A DNA stretch of 64,000 nucleotides. Source: Ustulina deusta. Taxonomy: Eukaryota > Ascomycota > Sordariomycetes > Xylariales > Xylariaceae. A model generated the notes under the pieces. It did no database searches. It had not been told where the DNA came from and saw only the letters and a list, made by a program, of their open reading frames with translations. Every line of letters begins with the position of its first letter. Position 1 is the stretch's first letter. The stretch spans positions 62,001 through 126,000 of the forward strand of contig JAJNNX010000050.1 of NCBI GenBank assembly GCA_023159155.1, in the 5' to 3' direction. A program made the position numbers and the translations under genes. Positions 12,205-23,194 of this stretch are shown here, one piece after another.

Positions 12205-13248
12205 ATGCAAGTCTTTGGTACCCTGTTCCTTGGGGCTACCCTGGTAGCAGCTCACGGGTATGTTAACGACGCAACCATCGGCGGACTGGTTTACCAGTTC
12301 TACCAGCCTTACACAGACCCGTACACAAGCCCTACAGTAAGTAGCTAGCTTCATACCGACAGGGAGAAGATGATGGTTCAGCAATAACAATACAAGAGAC
12401 TAATATCACATCAAGCCTGAGCGTATCTCAAGACCTATCCAAGGTAACGGTCCGGTCACCGATGTCACGTACGAGGACCTCCAATGCGGTGGATGGACCG
12501 ATGGCGGCATAGTTGGATCTTCCCCCGCCACGCTTCACGCAACCGCCGCAGCTGGCTCCACCGTTACACTTCGTTGGACCTTGTGGCCCGATAGTCACGT
12601 TGGACCTGTCATGTAAGTAGCCTATTCCCGTTTATCACTGCACCAAACGTCGTGCGTGATGAGTACGCAAGAGCTTTCTTGCTGCGCTGCGTCTCGTAAC
12701 TCCCAGCCCCCTTGAATACTCATGGGGAAATTTTATCCCCTACAAGACATCTGCTCATCAGGTCTTCACAGAACCTACATGGCACAATGCCCCGACAGTG
12801 GTAAGTGGATAAACGCAGTGAGAGGTAACATGAGAACAAGGCTAACCTCAACCAAATAGGCTGTAACGATTACATGCCAGGCGACGCAGCCGTGTGGTTC
12901 AAGATCGCCGAGGACGGGCGAGATGGCACATCCAACACCTGGGCTGACACTCCTCTGATGGTCTCCGGCAACACCGGTTACGAGTACACGATCCCTTCAT
13001 GTCTGGCGCCAGGATACTACCTCGTCCGTCATGAGATCATCGCTTTACACGCAGCATACGAGTACCCGGGGGCACAGTTCTACCCAGGCTGCCACCAGCT
13101 CCAGGTGACGGGGTCCGGCACCACGACGCCTTCTTCTGGTCTTGTATCCTTCCCCGGCGCATACAAGGGATCGGATGCGGGCATCACATACGACTCTTAC
13201 AAGGCCCAGACTTACACCATCCCGGGACCTGCGGTTTTCACCTGCTGA
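12205..13248 (+). CDS. AA9 lytic polysaccharide monooxygenase
   Basis: Exons 12205-12336, 12416-12612, 12772-12800 and 12860-13248 give about 248 residues. The signal peptide is cut before His17, which becomes the N-terminal copper ligand of the histidine brace. The second brace histidine is His105 in WPDSHVGPV. Near the C terminus RHEIIALHAA (His177), Gln192 and axial Tyr194 in GAQFYPGC complete the site. The family signature ERISRPIQGNGPV is present. The enzyme oxidatively cleaves cellulose or related glucans outside the cell using copper and an electron donor or peroxide. There is no CBM1 or linker: the protein ends shortly after the catalytic domain (PGPAVFTC). Exon 3 is only 29 nt. Regiospecificity (C1 or C4) cannot be read with confidence. 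Confidence 0.95.
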
Positions 13249-14358
13249 GTGCTAAGGGACTGAGGGATACATGTTTATTGGAGGGGCATCCGAGCCGCAA
13301 TGCTTAGCCGCATAATGATGCATATAAGTGCTGTGTAAATCTACATAAATTTCTACTATTGTCGTTTAACATGTCGTATGCAATCACAACAAGAAATCGA
13401 ATCCTCACGGGGGGGTTAAAGCGCTGTTTTATTGATGTTTGATAATGCTAGTGCTACATTTACTTCCGAATGATGAAGTAAATGATGGTAAAAATATATG
13501 GTGGCAAAGAAACCACCAAAACAACCCCCGCGAAAAGAACAAACCACCTCATTCTGACCTCGTGCCACGCCAAGTCAATAGCCCGTCTCTCCCCCAGCCG
13601 ACCGGGCAACAGCATCGCCCCAGCCCCTGTGCCATCTCCCCCCGGCCCCTCCTCCATTCTTCTTGACTGTTAGCAATTCCGTTTTGAACAGAGTTATATT
13701 CGCTTTTACTTACTGTTGTACGCTATCGGAGGGGGCGGGGATGTGGCTCGGGGCCGGAACGGAGTCGTTAGCCCGGCAGTGGCTGGGCGGAGAGACCAGC
13801 TGGACAAGGGGCCGCAGGCTGTAAAGATGAAATCAGCATCTATTAAGGAGCTAAGGCATAGGATAAACTTACTCGATAATATATTTTAAAAAATCAATAA
13901 AAATGGCTGCAGTATCGGTCATGATGCGAACCATTTTTATTGAATTTTTTCGCTTGTAAATTAGTGTTGACGTTGATGATGAGGATGGCGATGATGGCGA
14001 TGATGTTGTTGTTAATGGTGTTTGAAATTATTATTGTATAATTGTGTGACAGCAAACCATCGATCGTCCCTAGTAAAAGAAGAAGAAGAAGAGAGGGAAT
14101 AAGAAATCAACAATCCTAGGAGACATAAGAAACCGGGCGGCACATTAAACTTACGACTTCCTCCAATTTAACTCTCTCTGCTGAAGGCAATTATAACCAT
14201 GACCACGCTTTTCACATCAACTCATATTCTATACTACTGGTAATTTATCAGGAAAGCTCGATGTTAGTACTTCCTTGCGATCAATTCATGCACTAAGGTA
14301 CCTAGGTACGCTTTCCTGTTGAACGCCACATCGACAAGATAGACCTTCGACCTTACTA
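13249..14358. other. Intergenic with simple repeats
   Basis: No gene. A GAT/GTT-rich trinucleotide stretch lies at about 13968-14020 and an AGA run at 14078-14096. Confidence 0.6.
13968..14020. repeat. Imperfect GAT/GTT trinucleotide repeat
   Basis: Consecutive gatgat, ggcgat and gttgtt triplets with no coding context. Confidence 0.6.
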
Positions 14359-15336
14359 TCATATGAGAGATGTGCAGTTGCCAGGGACAGTCTTCTCATT
14401 GACGTCTTTGTCGACGTCATCCTCTATCTGGACCTTGATCTCTTTCCGTGGCCACGGCCACCATCCTTCCATAGGCATTTTGTCATAAATCATATTGAAA
14501 CGAACCGTTGGCCGATAGGACTCATATCCGTAAATGGCCTGCTGAAATTGATTTGAAGCCCATACAGACCTGATAAGCTCTCGTGACAGCTGGCATAGGT
14601 CAAAGTTGTACAGAATGCGAACATCCACTGCCCGCACTGCAAGGGAGGCAATCCAACGGGGTGGTTGATGCAGGTCTTTGAGGAAGTACCACCTAGTGCC
14701 CTCGATTCTCCTGACGCCTGCCTGCCTCGGACCCTCTTTGTTGATTCCAAGGTAGCCTCCATCTTTGATGACGGTGGGAGCGCCCCAGTGGAAGCCCTCG
14801 CGCATCAAACCTAGAAGGGAGGCAATCCAAAGGCGTGGCTGATGCAAGTCGTACCACCTGGTGCTCTCGGTTCTCCGAACGCCTGCCTCCGTCGGCTCTT
14901 CTTCGTTGATTTCCAAGTAGCCCTCCTCTCTGACGACGTTGTCAGCATCCCAGTGGAAGCCTTCGCGCATCAAACGAGGGACGTCGGGGCATTTGACTTC
15001 GAGCCCGGCCAACCAGTCATGGTCCATCACCCGATAGGGCTTGGAGGGATCTGGGCAGAACTTGAACACCATTGAAGGGCGCTGCTCATCTTCTCGGTAG
15101 AAACTGCCACCCATCGCCGGCCCTGGCTCTGATCGATGGTAGTGGATAGATTCGTTTTTGTCGGAAGCCGGGGTTTGGCTCTTTCGCTCTAGATGCTCTG
15201 GTTCCACCTCCATGTCCACAGTATTGCAGATAACCAGACGAGGTCTCAAAATTGATTTAACTTTTGGTAGTAAATAGAGTCGTATCCGCGGTTCTAAATT
15301 TCTTCGTGAATGGAAGACGATGATTTTAATACACAA
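14359..15336 (-). CDS. Hypothetical protein with internal tandem duplication
   Basis: Single open frame of 325 residues; a more natural start may be Met42 (codon at 15213), because residues 1-41 are basic and lack character. I do not recognise the family. The striking feature is a direct duplication: residues 122-176 and 177-234 share LMREGFHW, a GYL-IN-E block, AGVRR-E-TRWY and LHQP--WIASL. The duplicated DNA lies at 14809-14973 and 14635-14808. A C-terminal part (residues 235-325) has further Trp and Tyr residues and resembles neither repeat. No signal peptide, membrane segment or catalytic motif is seen. The surrounding DNA is gene-poor. It may be a lineage-specific gene. Confidence 0.55.
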   Translation of the reverse strand: MCIKIIVFHSRRNLEPRIRLYLLPKVKSILRPRLVICNTVDMEVEPEHLERKSQTPASDKNESIHYHRSEPGPAMGGSFYREDEQRPSMVFKFCPDPSKPYRVMDHDWLAGLEVKCPDVPRLMREGFHWDADNVVREEGYLEINEEEPTEAGVRRTESTRWYDLHQPRLWIASLLGLMREGFHWGAPTVIKDGGYLGINKEGPRQAGVRRIEGTRWYFLKDLHQPPRWIASLAVRAVDVRILYNFDLCQLSRELIRSVWASNQFQQAIYGYESYRPTVRFNMIYDKMPMEGWWPWPRKEIKVQIEDDVDKDVNEKTVPGNCTSLI

Positions 15337-16399
15337 CTCCGGTTCGCGTCAGATTCCTCACGGCCTTAAATACATCTTTGACTTATCTAACTTTAGTCTT
15401 CAGCTCCTGATCTTTAGGCTTTGTCGTGGAACACAACTGCAGCAGTATATCGCAACACTACCAAACTATAACGTTGTCAAGTGGGCCAACTTCACTGTCC
15501 GGGGCTGCTTATATGTGATTACGTTGGAACTATAAAGAGTTCCGGCTATGATTTGTTTTGAGGCAGAATTTTAGCGCAAGCTCCGATAACTAAGGCCTGC
15601 TCACGCCAAATTTCTTGAGTATGCCCTTCTACATGCTCGCAATATCGCTTCGGCGACGTGTATTAGCGGAACTTCGTCCCAGTATCGAAAGCTTATTGCA
15701 TTAGGCAGTTGGGCTTGTCCGGAGTTTTTAGCAACAGGACCTACCTCTTACTAGGTTTCCCCACCCCCAGAGAATGACTGTGGGATAGCTTAAATAACAG
15801 AGTTCTTCAGCTTGACCCACGTGTGTTTGTTTTTCTATGACGATTAGGCTTTTGCAACACGAATAGCGGGGAAATTTATCTATAGCTCTCCAGACTACTT
15901 TATGGGTGTGCAAATAAACTTTGCTTTCTGAATCTCAATATAATATTCCTTTAATTTCTATATCAAGCCTCCTCGAGCATATAGCTACTAGTTAAACCTC
16001 TATCCATTAGGAGCTAACCGAAGTAATTGCGATATTAGGTCCATCCCGATAGGGCTGATGCCGAATTGTTATGGATGTTAGCTAGATCGAGTATGGGCTA
16101 TGGATAGGGACCAGGCCTGAGGGATATATCACATTCTGCGGCTTCCAGGATTGTTCCATAATACAGGCCAGTCCGCTGGGCCTTTATGCCTTCTTTTGAC
16201 ATGTCTCTGGAGCACGGCTTACCTAATTAGGGCGGTTATACCATCTTTTACCATACATGTCAAATTACTGACTCTAGATTCAAATATAATACGGATGACT
16301 AGCGGTATAGGGAGCTAGAAGCGTGGGGTGCGAAAATACATGGAAATCTATCTATTGGTATGATGTACGTAACCCACAGGCCCCTATTAGCAACGCAGC
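15337..16399. other. Intergenic, no gene seen
   Basis: AT-rich, stop-rich in all frames, with short TAG-rich words near 15960-16350. No repeat partner found elsewhere in the window. Confidence 0.5.
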
Positions 16400-17506
16400 T
16401 TACACGGTACCTGGAAACCCACCAACATTATCAGACTCAGGCAAATAGGTTTCTTTGTCATCATCGTATGGTGCCAAAAGCCCAGCTTCGAAAGTTGGAA
16501 TGCCCTCCACGGTTGTAATACGTTGAATGCACTCAACTGCCAGGCGGGCATTCCAGTTCATGTCTTCCAATACGTTAGTTGCGCAAATGCCCATCATTTC
16601 ATGCCGAACCTGATCGACATTAAGCCAGCCGCACGTTGGTTGATGAAAGAAATCGTCGTTATATTGCCCTTCGGAGCAGTATATATCAAGCACTCGCTGG
16701 ATAAGCTGGCGCACGAGAGCAAATGATCGAATCCCAGAACTCCAATCCTCGCCAGGGCCGGTCCGGGGCACCCACGGCTCATTCCACCGCCCTCCACCCT
16801 CCCCCCGATGCTGCTTGAATGAGTCGGGCCCGAACAGGAGTCCTTCGAGGGCTAATATGCGCAGAACGCGACGTCTCACCCGAACTAGCCTGTTCCATCC
16901 ATCCGCGCCCCGTTGACCGTCTACGACAGACCAAGCCCCGACGAGACCAAATTGTGGATTCAGCATCTGTGGTATCGTTCCATCCGGGTCCCCATCCGAG
17001 TCAATGTCCGGATCATCTATCAAATTCCTTTCCATGTGGAAAACAGCTGTTACAAAGTGCCCCTTTTCAGCCTCAATCGGCCAAAAGACGTACTCCGATG
17101 TTCGGAAGATATCCCAGAAATCTGGCCACTTGCCGTACATCTTACGAATTCTCCTCTCTTCGTCTTCTTCGAGACAGTTGAATATATATGGTGACCCGCA
17201 CATGGCTATTCCTACTAGCTCTCTGGCATCTGGCGGAAGGTTGTCGTACAAGTACTCCATCGGGATTTGGACACTGAGAGGCTCTAGCGGCCAATCCCTT
17301 CGCAACTGCAAACTATTCAGTGCGTAAAGATCATTTTCTGTTACTGCTGGATCGGGAACACGTCGTGATGTTTCCAAGGACTTTTTGCTGAACGGCTTCT
17401 CTCCGATTAATCCGTTGTCGAGGATAGTTCCACGGCCGAAGATAGGGGCATCTAGTGTGCCGACGTTTGGCTGAGACTGCCGCGGCTTAAACGACTTTCG
17501 AGGCAT
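16400..17506 (-). CDS. Hypothetical protein, possible Ulp1-like fold lacking the catalytic cysteine
   Basis: Uninterrupted open frame of 368 residues starting MPRKSFKPRQSQPN. The middle resembles the core of Ulp1/C48 peptidases in order of elements: a Trp/aromatic strand (EYVFWPIEAEKGHFVTAVF, His150), then a strand ending in Asp (AWSVVDGQRG, Asp197), then a helix after DWSSGIRSFALVRQLIQRV (256-272), where active members carry Cys-Gly. Here Ser-Gly occupies that place, so if the comparison holds the protein would not be an active cysteine protease. This is inference from motif order only; no strong signature is present. No signal peptide or membrane segment is seen. It is flanked by 1.0 and 1.7 kb of non-coding AT-rich DNA. 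Confidence 0.5.
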   Translation of the reverse strand: MPRKSFKPRQSQPNVGTLDAPIFGRGTILDNGLIGEKPFSKKSLETSRRVPDPAVTENDLYALNSLQLRRDWPLEPLSVQIPMEYLYDNLPPDARELVGIAMCGSPYIFNCLEEDEERRIRKMYGKWPDFWDIFRTSEYVFWPIEAEKGHFVTAVFHMERNLIDDPDIDSDGDPDGTIPQMLNPQFGLVGAWSVVDGQRGADGWNRLVRVRRRVLRILALEGLLFGPDSFKQHRGEGGGRWNEPWVPRTGPGEDWSSGIRSFALVRQLIQRVLDIYCSEGQYNDDFFHQPTCGWLNVDQVRHEMMGICATNVLEDMNWNARLAVECIQRITTVEGIPTFEAGLLAPYDDDKETYLPESDNVGGFPGTV

Positions 17507-19233
17507 CGTGTGTCTAGTGGTGTATCAATTACAACGGTGGAAAGACATGCGTTATAGGTATCAATGCAACATCAAAAGAAGGCGGAGAACGCGCAAGGGA
17601 GTGCCGTTAGGTCCCCCTTTCCTTATTGCCCAAGGACAGAGATGATTTCCTGATACGTCAATGTGAGTTAAATCATGAAAGGTCCTCTTGTACGGGACGA
17701 TGGTTACTCATACGCTTTCATGTCCTTTGTCTGTGATTGGTACATAGCTAGCCAATTCATTGTGGGAGGTGGAGGCTTAATCTTTGTCCCATCTTTTTCC
17801 ATGCACCGAATGCAGCATCTTCAAATCAGCGACCTCTCATTGCGAACATTAAGAAATTCAGTGAGGGAATATTCTTAATTTAAACTACAATAAATCTTGT
17901 AAGTTGTTCAAAAGGCAGAGCTGAAAACAGCGTCTTAAAAGTTTTTTAGTTTTTTTACAATGAGATATAACTTGTTTCTCTACTGGTGGCTATTGGAAGG
18001 ACCAGAAGTTGTTTTCTAAAAAAAGGAACTTTTTTTAATAATGATAAATAAATAAATAAATAGAGACAGCCTTTGGATACCAAATGACGAAATATATTTT
18101 CTTTTTCTTTTCTCCGCCGCACATGTGGGCAGCTCTAATATGGCATTACCCCTCTTCGAACTCTGGATAAGCCTGAGCTAGATACTAAAATCGGTACTAT
18201 CTTATGTTCCAATAATACAACCTTCTTTGCTGATTTGTCAGTGGGGTGGAAAAGAAAAAAAATCAGATAGTGTATAAATATTCCTCACTAGCGTTAACTA
18301 GAAGGACATAATTCAAATGGCTTTTTTGCACGTCTTGTTCCGAGAGATGTTTATCACGTCCGGAAAAGAAGCCTCAAGCTATGATGCATAGGTACTTTAA
18401 ACACCATTCTCAATTGGTTTGTGTATTCGTTAAGTCTTTTTGATTTTGGAAGCTTCGTCTACCGTAGCTCTCACCCACGCGTCAAAGGCAGCTCCAGATT
18501 AGCGGGTATTATATTGACGACACTTTATCCGCCTACGTGGCACTTTATCCCGGACCAAGGACCCGGCGACTCTCTTGAGTGGTACTTATAGAACTAGAGG
18601 ATACCAGGCGTAGATATAAAGTACGATAATAGATACTACCGTAAAAGTAGAGGATTCGAGTAGCAGTAGTAGATACTAGCATCGTAATATTACCCTGGAA
18701 TCAATATCCCCATCCGCGCGACGGAGGGAGCTGTAATGTAGTCGCGAACCAAAGTTCCATTCTTGATGGTACATTTCCCACATTTACCCACACGAGACGC
18801 ACAACTTTGGCAATATTAATGGACAAAACATCAACTACCTATGCATATAATTAACGCCATGGGTAACACTAGGTGACCCGTGTGATCTTGGCCATATGAT
18901 ATATCGAATACCGAGACAGTGCGGATGCAAGTATCCACCTTGCTCTAATAAGGATTAACCTGCCAGACGATTTCGATGTCAGTATTTAGTGATTCTATCT
19001 GCTTTAAATTACAGTTACCCGTCCTCACCAAGACTCGAGGCTTTCTAATTGACCTCTCTACTCTAGAATCAACGATTGTCCTTGGTTTCCTAGCGTGGAA
19101 TCCCTAAGAAGTGCCCTGTTGCGACTAATAGGTCTCTAATAATACGGCTAGCCAAGACGAATGAAAGTCTGTGTTCTCTCGTCTTGGCTGTAATCAATAC
19201 TATAATTAGGTCGTCAATCTGAGGCCTACCAAC
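17507..19233. other. AT-rich intergenic, 1.7 kb
   Basis: No gene. Contains long A and T runs at 17935-18060 and an (AATA)n run at about 18042-18062. Confidence 0.6.
18042..18062. repeat. (AATA)n microsatellite
   Basis: Five uninterrupted tetranucleotide units in an AT-rich region. Confidence 0.6.
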
Positions 19234-21683
19234 ATGTCAGTTAAGATTCTTGGCATAGCGGTAGCTTGCGTATTGTCAGTATGTGAAGCCGCTCCAACAT
19301 GCCCTCTGGAGGGGCCGGCATTCCCGAAACCGTTACAAATTGCAGAGAGCGAGGCGATGAAGGTGGCTGTCTCGAACTTGACCGAGACGTTCAAGGGAAT
19401 CACGGATAGCGCCGAGAGCTACTCTTTCGCACTAGAAGTTTTCTCGGCACACAACTCAGATCCCATTTTTTCAGTACTTCATACAGCACCGAAGTTGGCA
19501 GAGTTGAATACCACAGGAGTTAAGACAGTGGATGACAACACAGTTTTCCGCCTAGGAAGTTTGACGAAAATTTACTCGATGTACCTATTTCTCATCAATG
19601 CCGGCGATATATTATGGAACGAACCCATCACAAGTTATGTTCCTGAGTTGCAGGCACTGATGAACTATTCGGATCCCGTGGCTCATACTGCATGGGAAAA
19701 AGTTACGATTGGGGGTTTGGCGACGCAAATGACAGGCATTCCACGAGATTGTAAGCAATACTTTTTTAGTGTAATTCCGTGTCACAGAGCTGATGAGGGC
19801 CTAGACGGCTTGCTAGGAGAATTAACGCAAACCCCGTCAACGCGAGACTATGTGCTCCAGTATGGATTCCCCCCATTGAGCACCCAGGAACAGCCTCCCT
19901 GTGGGGATTTTCCCACTTGCGATCGAGAGCGTGAGTCTTCTCAATGACTATTCGACTTCTACTCACTTTCCCCTTAGAGTTTTTTAGCGGTATTGAGCAG
20001 TTCTAGTGAGTATTCGACAATATGACATACTCTCCAGACCCCGATTGAGCTATTACTAACTCTAGATGCCAAGTCCATCACTACCTCCGTTCACGACTCC
20101 TGCGTATTCCAACGTGGCATTCCAACTCCTGTAAGTGATATACCTGATACATAATTACTGCAACAGTATCCAGTTGACGAGAGATATTTCAGCGGGTATG
20201 CCTTGGAAACCATCATGGGAAAGCCCTTTGAGTCCCTACTAGAGGAAACAGTTCTCAAGCCTCTTGGTCTGAACAACACGTTCTTAAGGGCCCCCGACCA
20301 CTCACGGGGAATCATTCCGGGTGATCCTGACTTGACAGGATGGTCGTTTGACCTAGGCGAGGCCGCGGCGTAGGATATTTCCTTTCCAGTTCTCCTAAAA
20401 GCTCTAGGAGGCTGACAGTGGCGCAGAGCCGGGAATATTTACACTTCCGTGGGTGATTTATCGGAGATTGGGCGTGCAATACTTAGCTATAAGCTTCTTG
20501 ATCCTGTCGTCACCAGACACTGGCTCAAGCCGTTCTCGTTCTCCACTGACCCGCACGCATCGGTTGGCGCCCCAGTAAGTCATTCTCGGTGTCATATTGT
20601 TCCTGTTCTGGCCACTTTTAGAATAGGGAGACTCCTCTTCAGGCCGAGTTCGTGCTTTGGAAGCTTCCAACATTTTTGAAACCCTTTAAATCCCGCTCAA
20701 AATAAGCAACTACTGATCCCGAGTGTTGTAGTGGGGAGCGAGGAGGATCAATGTCGCAGGGCAACCATATCGCTGGATTACGGCGTTCAACAAAGCCGGG
20801 CGAATCGGCGATTATAGCTCTGTCCTAGCCATAAGTACGTATTATAGAGCCTTTAATTACAGACTTCGACGAATGTCAGGTTTGATAGCCCTGTATATTC
20901 GGTTGACAGTCGCCCCCTTCACCACGATTGCTAACTCTGGACCGTCGACAGTTCCAGATTACGATATTGGAATATCAGTTCTTCTGGCAGGAGAGCTACC
21001 ACCTAACGCAAATTTCAACCTTCTAGGTGCGGGTTAAAATAGAGAAGACGATTTAGACCCGAGCGAAGATTCTAACCTACTCACAGATATCGTTGGAGAA
21101 GTTCTCATCCCAGCGGTCGAAGATGCAGCCCGTGCTGAGGCGGAAGCCACTTACAGCGGACACTATGCTTTCGCCGATACTAGACGGCTCAACTCGTCAA
21201 TGACAATCGAGACAGATGACCAGCCGGGCCTGAGTGTGTCGCAATGGATTAGTAATGGGACCGATTTTGCCTGGACATCTACAGTGCTGCAAAACGGTAC
21301 GATATCTAGCTATCTGAATCTCTATCACACTCAAAGTCATTTTAACACGTGTAACATTTCTACTTCGACACGCAAATTCTGACAACTTGTTTTGAACAGG
21401 TTACTTTCCACTGACGCCTCGCATCCGACTTTACCCCACAGGGCTCGAAGGACAAAGTCCCAACGGACGTAAAAGAGTCGTATTCAAGGCGGTATTTGAA
21501 GACGCGGATGCACCGTCGAAGGCAACAGCGATGTTTTCGACGGATTGCGCGACGTGGATCAACGTCGCGTCCGTCATCTATGGGTCGGCAGCCATGGATG
21601 AGCTGATCTTCGACATGGATTCGAAGAGCAAGGTGACTAGCATCACTTCACCGTCTTTGAGAGTGACTTTAAATAAGAAATAG
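19234..21683 (+). CDS. Secreted beta-lactamase-like serine hydrolase (beta-lactamase/transpeptidase fold)
   Basis: My model has nine exons: 19234-19930, 19978-20005, 20074-20130, 20193-20369, 20427-20574, 20732-20834, 20952-21026, 21087-21296 and 21400-21683, about 592 residues. A signal peptide opens the protein (residues 1-19). The class C beta-lactamase/DD-peptidase motifs are present: SLTK (Ser109, Lys112) and AYSN followed by VAFQLLGYALETIMGKPF. The segments GWSFDLGEAAAAGNIYTSVGD and DYSSVLAIIPDYDIG are also family-typical. The C-terminal domain (TGLEGQSPNG through LRVTLNKK) is the extra beta domain of fungal members. Apparent stops at 20371 and 21034 fall inside introns with good branch sites (TACTAAC or CTAAC). 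The substrate is unknown; such proteins act on esters, amides or lactams. The 20575-20731 intron is the least certain. Confidence 0.8.
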
Positions 21684-22429
21684 TGTCTTCCGTTTCAATT
21701 TTATTTTATTCCCAGCCGGACTGGCCGATATTGACATTCCGTTTCTATGAAGTGTTACTGATTAAAATAAAATGTTATACAATGCTGAGTTTATGCCTTT
21801 TATATCGTGTTCAAAAAAGATAATGGAGTTTTGTTCACTCGTCTAAAATACCACAGGAGGCACCTGACAATTGCTCGAAACCAGATATTTCACCAAATAT
21901 TATTCGGACTTTAGCTTGAGGGGTCTTGTATATGCATTGTGCTGTGCCACCGCGCAAATGAAGATATAAATAAGTTTATAATGAACCTTGATCAGATTCG
22001 CCGCCGAGCCCAGAAGCCCACTCGGAGGTGGCGGAGCCGGGTCCGGGTCTCATCATCTGATAGAGTGCACGACAGCGAAGCTTTTCTAGCCTAATAGGCA
22101 TTTACTTTCCGTTTTGGTAGCAAGGAAGAATTAATGGCCGGCGGTTGGACGACGAGTGGAGGAGGAGTAATCTGAGAATCTCGCGAAATCAATGGGACTC
22201 TCGGACTCGAGAAGTTGTCCGGGTTTTCCGGGGCCGCTTGACCCACCCTCTTGAATCATCAGAGTATAAAAATGAGGTAGGCAAACGTCACGATGACCAA
22301 GGCCAAGAGACCAACTTCTTCGGTCTTTAGTAGAACTCATATTTAGCAAAGTAATCGCCGATACCTTATTGAAACCCCAACTCTCTTCTCGCCCAGTCGA
22401 CATCGTATACTATATTGACAACAACCGCG
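21684..22429. other. Intergenic, no gene seen
   Basis: 3' region of the hydrolase and 5' region of the DUF1772 gene. No coding signal. Confidence 0.55.
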
Positions 22430-23194
22430 ATGCCTTTCTTGTCAACTCCCATGACGCTCTCGGCCACCGGCAGCATCGTCGGCTCGGCCTGGATATCCGG
22501 TAAAGCATAACCCACCGCACGCCCACTCCCAGCAGATTGCAGTTGAATTAACAGCTCAACTCGGCTCCTTAGGTGGCATCGGGGCTCTTTCCTTCTGCGT
22601 AATCCCTGCCATACTGCAAAGCAGCGCGCCAACAGACGGTCTTGTGCGAGCCTGGCACACGCAATTCACACGCGCCTTGTATATCCCATCGACGGCCGTC
22701 ATCGTGGCGCTTAACTACTTCTACCTAGCGTATCGTCACCGCTCTGTCGGTCGTGAGTGGCGGGGATACGCCAGCGGCGGCGTTGCGAACCTGCTGCCAG
22801 TGCCATTTACGCTGATCTTCATAGCGGGCATCAATAGCACACTAATAGCATCCCGTGAGCACTACAAGAACTAGCCCCATCATGATCCTCATTTCTCTCC
22901 TAATTTTCTTTTTCTAATTTATTTTCTTTCTTTTTTTCCCCCGATGGTCCCTTTCAAGAGTATGCCGCTCGCTACGAGTTCCGCATTATGACTGGACCCC
23001 TTCCGATACCTTCACCAAACGAACCGATTAATAACTCGATTTCTATTGCAGTTCCCAGCGCTCAAAGAAAGAATATCCTGAGTCTCGATGCCGCGAAACA
23101 GCTCATCAGGAGGTGGGGAGACCTGAACTTCTATCGCATCTTTATGCCCCTTGCTGGTGCTGCGTTAGGGCTATGGAATCTTCTCAGCGAGTAG
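22430..23194 (+). CDS. DUF1772 integral membrane protein (anthrone oxygenase-like family)
   Basis: Exons 22430-22499, 22573-22854 and 22959-23194 join to about 195 residues. Four hydrophobic segments are visible: around TGSIVGSAWISGGIGALSF, YIPSTAVIVALNYFYLAY, VANLLPVPFTLIFIAGINS and FYRIFMPLAGAALGLWNLL. The order and the terminal AAKQLIRRWGDLNFYR-PLAGAALGLW segment are typical of DUF1772. Known members include anthrone oxygenases acting in polyketide pathways, but most are uncharacterised. No polyketide synthase is nearby, so no pathway can be assigned. Two in-frame stops between the conserved parts lie in introns; the second intron (22855-22958) has a strong polypyrimidine tract. Confidence 0.82.

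Noticed and set aside
19740..19800. Short 38-nt intron after the MTGIPRD segment of the beta-lactamase-like gene
   Set aside because: Splicing there would create an immediate stop, whereas reading through stays open into conserved sequence.
20341..21060. Beta-lactamase-like gene as a pseudogene because of in-frame stops
   Set aside because: Both stops are removed by short introns with branch sites that restore the family sequence and the frame.
22644..23194. Two separate small membrane proteins at 22644-22874 and 22988-23194
   Set aside because: They are exons of one DUF1772 gene; a 104-bp intron with a polypyrimidine tract joins them in frame.
22430..23194. Polyketide cluster suggested by the DUF1772 (anthrone oxygenase-like) gene
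   Set aside because: No polyketide synthase, NRPS or other backbone gene is in the window.
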